From Onthomorpha sp937906975 (GTDB lineage Bacteria > Bacteroidota > Bacteroidia > Bacteroidales > P3): 64,000 nt of DNA. The stretch spans positions 67,061-131,060 of the forward strand of contig JAZLDH010000005.1 in assembly GCA_045614605.1 (NCBI GenBank). Direction: 5' to 3'. The notes under the pieces are model-generated. The model was not told the DNA's origin and searched no databases. It worked only from the letters and a program-made list of their open reading frames with translations. Below are positions 58,407 to 64,000 of this stretch, piece by piece (the stretch's first letter is position 1; the number at the start of each line of letters is the position of its first letter). A program made the position numbers and the translations under genes.

Positions 58407-61107
58407 TAACATAAAAACAAAAAACACTAACCCTTCTGCTTTTAAAGGTAGAAGGGTTTTGGTGTTTTTGATGCTTTTGTTGAGTTTTTCTTCTTTATTT
58501 GCTCAATATAACGTAAGTGCTACCGATAAAAGTGGAATAAAATGGAGAGAAATCAACACAGAAAGATACAAATTAGTCTATCCACAAGACTATGAAGACA
58601 AAGCACAAGAACTTTCACAAGTACTTGACACAATGCTCCATCATATTGGAACAACATTAGGAACCTCTGCTCCACAAATTCCAATTTTAATTCACCCCTA
58701 CACAGCAAAGTCAAATGGAATGACTGCTTGGGCACCAAAAAGATTGGAATTTTATCCAACATCTTCTCCAACCTACTTTGCTTACCCTTGGGAGTGGCAC
58801 TTAGCAATACACGAATACCGACATGCTTGTCAATTCTATGCTCCTTACGCTCACAAAGGTATATCACGAACTCTTACAAACATATTAGGACAACACTTTT
58901 TAATGGGTGTAAACGCTTTAATCACACCGAATTGGTTTATAGAGGGAGATGCTGTACTTGCTGAAACAGCACTCGCTTCCACAGGACGAGGACAAACTCC
59001 TGAATTTAAAAACCAATTCAAAGCACAATTACTTGAAAAAGGGGTATATCCATTCCATAAAGCGAAACTCGAAAGTAGAAAAGATTTTGTACCAAACGAC
59101 TATGTATTTGGTTATTATATGTCTGCTTATGCTCGAAATCGATATGGAAAAGATATATTTTCCGACATAATGAAATCAACCTCTACATCTTTTTACCGAC
59201 TACGATGGTTCAATAAGGCGGATAGTTTAAACATAAAACTACCCCACAGAAAGATTTATGCTGAGTTGATAGATAGTATTCTACCAATATGGAAAGAAGA
59301 ATACGAGCTCTGGACAAAGAAAGAAAACAAGTCAATCTTAGACACATTAGATATAAACAAAGACTATTACACCAATTATTTAAACCCAATTTCGATAGGT
59401 AAAGACTCGGTACTTGCTTTAAAAACAAGTAGTTTTGAAGTTCAAAAATTAGTTCTCTACACACCAAACAAAGAAGAAACAATCAAAAAACTACCCTACT
59501 TAATGCACTCTTACTTTGACTACAAAGATGGAAAAGTACTTTATTCTCAAAACTCGTTGGACCTTCGTTGGGAACAAGAAACCTACGCTGACATAGTAGA
59601 GATAGATATTCACAAAGGAAAAACAAAACAAATAACAAATAACAAAACATATTTCAATCCAACATATTCACCTAAAAATGAAGAAATCCTTTATGTTGTA
59701 GGAGGAAAGGAATTGTCTTATCCTGCTTGGAATGAAGACGGAGAAAGAATTTATTATATAGAAACAACACCTAAAGGAAAGAAAATCATAATGATAGATA
59801 GTATTCGTCATGATGTGATTTCTCCTTCATACGACAATATTTCACACCTAAAATATCGTAATAACAAACTCTATTTCCTAAAAGATGTTGATTCAAAATA
59901 TGAATTAGTTGAATTTGATTTAGAAACCAACACCGCTAAACAATTAACCGACACACCATTTGGGATAGGAGGATATTGCTTTAACGAAGAAGAGTTAATA
60001 GTTTCCGTTTATAGTGGCGATGGATATTTTCTCGCAAAAACAAAACCATTAAACATAGACTTAGACATAAACAAAAAAACAAGACCACAAATATTTGTAG
60101 AAGAACTACAAAGACAAGAAGGATTTATTCTACCAACAGAATATGACAAAACAAAAAAATATGAAAGTAAAGAATATAAAAAATACAAAAACCTATTTAA
60201 TTTCCACTCTTGGTTACCAATATTCCTAAACTTAGAAAAAGTAAATTTTGGATTAGGAGTAAGTGCTTTCTCACAAAACCTTCTTTCTACCTCCATTTTC
60301 CAAGTAGGTTATAAACACCATGTAAAAGACTCATGGAATGAGCTCTATATGACATATACATATAGTGGATTCTACCCAATAATCGACTTAGAAGCAGGAT
60401 ATAAACTAAGACTAACCTCCAAAAACACCTTAGAAAACGAATACCAAACAGGAGTGAAAATAGGAATACCTTTTTCGTGGAGTAGAAGAGAGTGTGTAAA
60501 TAAAATACAAACCGACCTTCACTACACCCTAACACAAATGAATCAACTATACAATATAGTAGGTTATAACCTTTCCTTTATTCACGGGCATGCTTACGCC
60601 ACAAACGACCTAACACCACGAAGAGGATTTAACATAAATTTTGCTCAATCTACCACACTTGACCAAACCCCTTCCTACAATAGTTCACTTACCTCAAAAC
60701 TTTACCTACCTTTCTTCTTCAAAAATAGTAGTACAGAATTAAACTTCTCACTACAAACCAATAAAAACACACCAAACGGATATGAATTTGCTAACCAAAT
60801 AGACTTTATAAAAGGAGTAAAAAATCAATTCCCAACCCAATATTTAGGAGGAGGACTACAAGCACATCTACCTTTGTTCTATCCCGATTGGATTTGTGGA
60901 GGAGTGTTATACGTAAAAAGAGTGAGTGTACATCCTTTCTATGAAGTTGGAAGTTTCGACAACTCGATTCATCAAAGTTTTGGAAACGATTTCACTTTCA
61001 ATATTTGTGTACTTGGAATAAAACTCCCTGTTGAAGTAGGAGTAAGAGTAGGTTATGAAAACCTAAACAACAAACCATTTTACCAATTCCTTTTGTCGTT
61101 GAAATAA
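58390..61107 (+). CDS. exported zinc metallopeptidase-like protein with TolB-like propeller and C-terminal barrel
   Basis: A 905-aa exported protein. Basic KGRR followed by VLVFLMLLLSFSSLFAQ is a signal peptide near residues 19-39. The N-terminal domain has His141-Glu-Tyr-Arg-His145 (IHEYRHACQ) and Glu185 in WFIEGDAVLAE, spacing 40, fitting a gluzincin zinc site. Residues about 330-560 contain WD40/TolB-like repeats (YADIVEIDIHKGKTKQITNN). The last ~280 residues are strand-rich, barrel-like. The start at 58390 overlaps pepD; a later start (GTG 58462 or ATG 58471) would leave almost no n-region. A hairpin lies inside the signal-peptide codons. Confidence 0.8.
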   Translation: MYHKNNNIKTKNTNPSAFKGRRVLVFLMLLLSFSSLFAQYNVSATDKSGIKWREINTERYKLVYPQDYEDKAQELSQVLDTMLHHIGTTLGTSAPQIPILIHPYTAKSNGMTAWAPKRLEFYPTSSPTYFAYPWEWHLAIHEYRHACQFYAPYAHKGISRTLTNILGQHFLMGVNALITPNWFIEGDAVLAETALASTGRGQTPEFKNQFKAQLLEKGVYPFHKAKLESRKDFVPNDYVFGYYMSAYARNRYGKDIFSDIMKSTSTSFYRLRWFNKADSLNIKLPHRKIYAELIDSILPIWKEEYELWTKKENKSILDTLDINKDYYTNYLNPISIGKDSVLALKTSSFEVQKLVLYTPNKEETIKKLPYLMHSYFDYKDGKVLYSQNSLDLRWEQETYADIVEIDIHKGKTKQITNNKTYFNPTYSPKNEEILYVVGGKELSYPAWNEDGERIYYIETTPKGKKIIMIDSIRHDVISPSYDNISHLKYRNNKLYFLKDVDSKYELVEFDLETNTAKQLTDTPFGIGGYCFNEEELIVSVYSGDGYFLAKTKPLNIDLDINKKTRPQIFVEELQRQEGFILPTEYDKTKKYESKEYKKYKNLFNFHSWLPIFLNLEKVNFGLGVSAFSQNLLSTSIFQVGYKHHVKDSWNELYMTYTYSGFYPIIDLEAGYKLRLTSKNTLENEYQTGVKIGIPFSWSRRECVNKIQTDLHYTLTQMNQLYNIVGYNLSFIHGHAYATNDLTPRRGFNINFAQSTTLDQTPSYNSSLTSKLYLPFFFKNSSTELNFSLQTNKNTPNGYEFANQIDFIKGVKNQFPTQYLGGGLQAHLPLFYPDWICGGVLYVKRVSVHPFYEVGSFDNSIHQSFGNDFTFNICVLGIKLPVEVGVRVGYENLNNKPFYQFLLSLK
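58421..58469 (+). terminator. hairpin with T5 inside the signal-peptide coding region
   Basis: AAAACAC.AA.CCCTTCT pairs with AGAAGGG.TT.GGTGTTTT with a small bulge, followed by GTTTTTG. It resembles a terminator for the upstream PepD gene, yet it lies within the next reading frame (codons 11-27). It could be an attenuator or simply the pepD terminator if the next gene starts further on. Confidence 0.55.
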
Positions 61108-61180
61108 GTCAAAGAAAAAATAAAATATTCCTAAGAGAAAATATTTTTTTTCTTTGACTTTTTTTATTTTTTCTTTACAT
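61108..61180. repeat. 21-bp-period array, locus 10
   Basis: Cores at 61110 (CAAAG), 61131 (CTAAG), 61152 (CTTTG) and 61173 (CTTTA): all 21 bp apart, beginning 3 nt after the stop codon. The first and third cores face each other (AAGTCAAAGAAAAAA / TTTTTTCTTTGACTT) and form a terminator-like hairpin. The rest of 61181-61305 is AT-rich without a clear promoter. Confidence 0.87.
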
Positions 61181-61305
61181 TTTTACAAAAACATACATAA
61201 GCTGTAAATTTTTTTTTTAAAACTGTAACAAAATTGCAAAAACACTTGTCTATATATACAAAGATAATTAATTTTAATTTTTAACATTTTAAAAAATTTA
61301 TTCTT

Positions 61306-62958
61306 ATGAGAAAAACTATTTCTTTAATGACAATGATTTTATTATTGTCATTTAGTGCAAAAACCAATGCACAGATTTTAACACCGACAAATTTATTAAA
61401 AGAAGTTGGTGAATATCACATTCCATTTTCATCAAATCTTGTAATGGATCACAGTGCAAAAATAGTAAGATGGAATAATGATTTCTCCGTTGTGTTGAAC
61501 ACGCTTGTAAGTAACCAACAAGCGACATTTGGACTATTGAGAAAAGGCGATACACTTACAACAATAACAGCATCTCTGCCAATTGGCTATAAGATTAACG
61601 ACTTTACAATATTGAATGACACATTGTATTTTGTAGGGCATAAATTTGATGAGACAACAACAAAAGGTATAATAGGATATGTAAGAGTAATGGATTTATT
61701 TACTAATCCTAATCAATCTTGCACATACGCAGAAATACGTTCTACATATAACCTTTTCAGAGTGGAGGCTTATAATGATAACAAAGGAGAAATTGTAGTA
61801 GCATCAACAGGACGACAATTCTATGGAGAGGTTTATTACCAAGAAGAGCCTGATTTTGATATTGAAGACCCCATTGTACCAGGGCCAGACTTTCCATTAC
61901 CACCAAATTCTAATATAATAGAACCTCAGATAACAGGAGAAAATGAAGTGCAAATAAATAGTACTTATGATGAATTAGGTATGGGTTGGAGAACTGATAC
62001 ACTAAAACATAGAGAATGTTTAGCGACATTGCACATAAAACGTACATCAGATAGCGTAGAGCATAAATATGATTTGTGGCATTTGCCTTTTGAAAATTTT
62101 CAAGGAAGAATTAGAGACATTTGTCTCACAGATGATTTTGTAAGTGTGGTGACTACATATTTTGATACAGGATATTGCCCACTAAAAAATAGATTCAATG
62201 TTTATTGGTTTGATAAAAATAATTTAGAAAACAGATGGGCAAAAAGATTGATAGGACAAATACACACTTTCTCAGATTCTACAATTAGAGGAGAGTTAGA
62301 AACTGTTTATCTTGGAGGAAATGATATAGCATTATGTTATATGGGGAATGCAGGTGAGAATTGTAACATACTATATAAATTAAGGATAGACACAAATACT
62401 ATAACCCCACTATTATCTCATACTTTTGCTTTATCAGGTGATAGTATAAAACATCATGTTTGGGATTTGGAGTATATAGAAAAGTTTAATATGTTAGCAG
62501 TCCTTAAAAGGTCATCTAAATACGAAGGCATTGATGAAGTGTGGCATTTAAGTATGAATGAAAATACAATGATGCCATACGAAAGTTACGTGCATACAAA
62601 ATATTATGAAAATCTCTCTTCCTTAGAGTTATATGATGGTATTTATTTAGGTATATATGGAAACATTCCTTCAAGAAAAATACTTTTTGAAAAACAATGT
62701 AATGAATTTAATTCATTCGGAAATTGTTACGATATAAGGAAAGAAAAAGTTTACTCTGAGTTATTGCCAAGTGTATATGTAAATCCATTAATGGAACGTT
62801 GTAAATTTATTTATATGGATCAGCAAGTTCAAAGAGTTTTAACTCCACCTGCATATCAAAACGTGAGAAATTTTAGAACTCAACAAATAAATCAATATAA
62901 TATAATCAAACCTTGTGAGAATATAAATACAGATATAATTTATAAACAACCTAAGTAA
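61306..62958 (+). CDS. exported protein of unknown function
   Basis: 550-aa protein with signal peptide MRKTISLMTMILLLSFSAKT followed by NAQ. The mature part looks beta-propeller-like: repeating strands such as VRWNNDFSVVLNTLV, FTILNDTLYFVGHKFD and GNDIALCYMGNAGENCN. A Pro/Asp-rich segment (EEPDFDIEDPIVPGPDFPLP) near residues 182-203 is probably a flexible linker. There is no T9SS sorting domain at its C-terminus (ends NINTDIIYKQPK). The T9SS cargo gene follows after 19 nt, so the two are likely an operon and may act together at the surface. Confidence 0.65.
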   Translation: MRKTISLMTMILLLSFSAKTNAQILTPTNLLKEVGEYHIPFSSNLVMDHSAKIVRWNNDFSVVLNTLVSNQQATFGLLRKGDTLTTITASLPIGYKINDFTILNDTLYFVGHKFDETTTKGIIGYVRVMDLFTNPNQSCTYAEIRSTYNLFRVEAYNDNKGEIVVASTGRQFYGEVYYQEEPDFDIEDPIVPGPDFPLPPNSNIIEPQITGENEVQINSTYDELGMGWRTDTLKHRECLATLHIKRTSDSVEHKYDLWHLPFENFQGRIRDICLTDDFVSVVTTYFDTGYCPLKNRFNVYWFDKNNLENRWAKRLIGQIHTFSDSTIRGELETVYLGGNDIALCYMGNAGENCNILYKLRIDTNTITPLLSHTFALSGDSIKHHVWDLEYIEKFNMLAVLKRSSKYEGIDEVWHLSMNENTMMPYESYVHTKYYENLSSLELYDGIYLGIYGNIPSRKILFEKQCNEFNSFGNCYDIRKEKVYSELLPSVYVNPLMERCKFIYMDQQVQRVLTPPAYQNVRNFRTQQINQYNIIKPCENINTDIIYKQPK

Positions 62959-62977
62959 ATTTAAAAATATAAGTAGT

Positions 62978-64000
62978 ATGAAAAAGATAGCAATAATAAT
63001 TTTATTAGCGATAACAAGTTTTAGTTACGCACAAGAACAAGAATATGATACAATAATTTATTTCCCTCAAACAACGTTTGAGTGTCCGATGTTGTGGGAT
63101 CCTGTTTATGGAGGATCAGTAGCATACAATAATTTAGCGGAGTATAATGCTTGGATTGCGGCAGGAGGAAATCCTGGAGCTGGTTGGTTTGAACCAGATT
63201 ATACTACTTTTTATAGGTTACTTCGCCTTTGTTATGCTTCAGATAGTGCAATTTCAAGTATAGATCAAGATTATCTATCAACATTTAGTGATCATGATAT
63301 AGTAGGTTTTAAAACAATGCCAGGAATTAGGAGTTTTGCACAACCATATTATCTTCCCGATTTAGATACTGCTGCAAGGGTAATAGGAGTAGCAGCAAAA
63401 ATTAAAGGACATAGACCTCCTATGGCACAAGTTCCTTATTTCTTTTTGTATGATAATAACGGCGTTATGATAGATGCTTCACCTGTTTTACATTTTGATG
63501 GATATGGACAATATGATCAAACGCCAACAACTTATGATTATCATATATTTGCTCATCAGCATCAAATCCAAGCCTTTTCTTTGGCGTTTGACAAAAATCA
63601 TACGCACTATGAACATGAAATTGCAGACAATAAACCTTATCTTTTTGATCATACAATAACTTTCAAAGGAGGAGATAAAGATGTAGAATGGTATCAAGAT
63701 TGCAGATATGAAGACTTAGGTTGTTATGAATATTTGCCACCATTATATCTAATGTATGATTCTACAGCTTGGGTAAGTTTTGATCAAGATCAGTATTATC
63801 AATTCTATTACAAAAAGCAAATAGGATTTTTCCCAATAATCATAATACCAAAGACAGACAGTGATTTGTCCGCTGAGGAGTTGGCAGAGCATTGTAACCT
63901 TGTACCAAATCCTGCAACGAGATACAGCAAAGCAATAAGCCGTTACAAGATAGAAAGATTAGAAATCTATGATATTCAAGGTAAAAAAATGCAAGAGATA
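62978..64000 (+). CDS. exported T9SS-sorted protein, cut by the window end
   Basis: Open frame from ATG 62978 to the last base (341 codons) with no stop. Signal peptide MKKIAIIILLAITSFSYAQ. The mature N-terminal part is unrecognised: WDPVYGGSVAYNNLAEYNAW, FYRLLRLCYASDSA, VIGVAAKIKGHRPP, then a Tyr/Asp/His-rich stretch. Near the end CNLVPNPATRYSKA and IERLEIYDIQGKKMQEI are the start of a T9SS type A sorting domain (VxPNPA..., then LExxDxxGK), so only some 30-40 residues are missing. Downstream partner of the 61306 gene. Confidence 0.82.
   Translation, partial: MKKIAIIILLAITSFSYAQEQEYDTIIYFPQTTFECPMLWDPVYGGSVAYNNLAEYNAWIAAGGNPGAGWFEPDYTTFYRLLRLCYASDSAISSIDQDYLSTFSDHDIVGFKTMPGIRSFAQPYYLPDLDTAARVIGVAAKIKGHRPPMAQVPYFFLYDNNGVMIDASPVLHFDGYGQYDQTPTTYDYHIFAHQHQIQAFSLAFDKNHTHYEHEIADNKPYLFDHTITFKGGDKDVEWYQDCRYEDLGCYEYLPPLYLMYDSTAWVSFDQDQYYQFYYKKQIGFFPIIIIPKTDSDLSAEELAEHCNLVPNPATRYSKAISRYKIERLEIYDIQGKKMQEI

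Overview
The window is one contiguous piece of an AT-rich Bacteroidota chromosome, most likely Bacteroidales. The evidence is the gene families: an S46 dipeptidyl peptidase, two DUF4143 AAA ATPases, the type IX secretion (T9SS) plug protein, T9SS-sorted BspA-like leucine-rich repeat proteins, GH92, DUF6089 and GH3-like proteins. In addition, many genes are preceded by the Bacteroidota promoter signature (TTTG, about 19 bp, TAnnTTTG) and there is little use of Shine-Dalgarno sites. There is no rRNA, CRISPR array or recognisable transposase. Two tRNA genes are present, Arg-ACG and elongator Met-CAT.

Layout. 1-5.4 kb (+): exported S46 peptidase (5' end probably cut), FKBP isomerase, phosphopantetheinyl transferase, two tandem paralogous lipoproteins and a RhuM-family protein. 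5.5-11.3 kb (-): a tripartite RND efflux operon (outer membrane factor, adaptor, pump) ending in a small PII-like gene. 11.4-17.0 kb (-): tgt, LptF/G permease, GH3, SufE, DUF59, OppC-like permease. 17.1-20.2 kb (+): glycosyltransferase, ECF sigma factor, acetyltransferase, tRNA-Arg, rubrerythrin. 20.3-22.1 kb: an AraC-type regulator divergent from two tiny paralogous membrane proteins, with operator-like repeats between them. 22.1-31.6 kb (-): OmpA-family protein, then a tight operon dapB, ROK kinase, beta-mannosidase, GH92 alpha-mannosidase, phosphodiesterase and DUF6089 outer-membrane protein. 31.7-37.3 kb (+): YeiH-type transporter, then PepD dipeptidase, a short prohibitin-tail-like protein, Xaa-Pro aminopeptidase and the T9SS plug. 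37.3-39.5 kb: a decayed and an intact DUF4143 ATPase. 39.6-48.8 kb: two BspA-like T9SS cargo genes, a candidate small RNA, a coiled-coil lipoprotein, UvrA and tRNA-Met. 48.8-54.1 kb (-): RNase HII, PurQ, a DUF6427-like membrane protein, an outer-membrane protein and topoisomerase I. 54.3-64 kb (+): a two-gene exported cassette, IspE, a second PepD, a predicted zinc metallopeptidase, an exported protein of unknown function and a T9SS cargo gene cut by the window end.

How the genes fit together. The peptidases (S46, two PepD, Xaa-Pro aminopeptidase) suggest a peptide-using lifestyle. The mannosidase and ROK block points to trimming of mannose-containing glycans. The exported LRR proteins depend on T9SS, part of which is encoded here.

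The most unusual structure is a family of short arrays with a strict 21-bp period. A five-base core of the form C(A/T)(A/T)(A/T)G or a close variant recurs every 21 bp, three or four times, in A/T-tract DNA. I count ten loci, mostly intergenic, often starting at or just after a stop codon. One lies in frame inside the OppC-like gene, where it encodes heptapeptide repeats. One 69-bp copy is duplicated exactly on both sides of a two-gene cassette. I do not recognise this family from the literature. Positions were read by eye.
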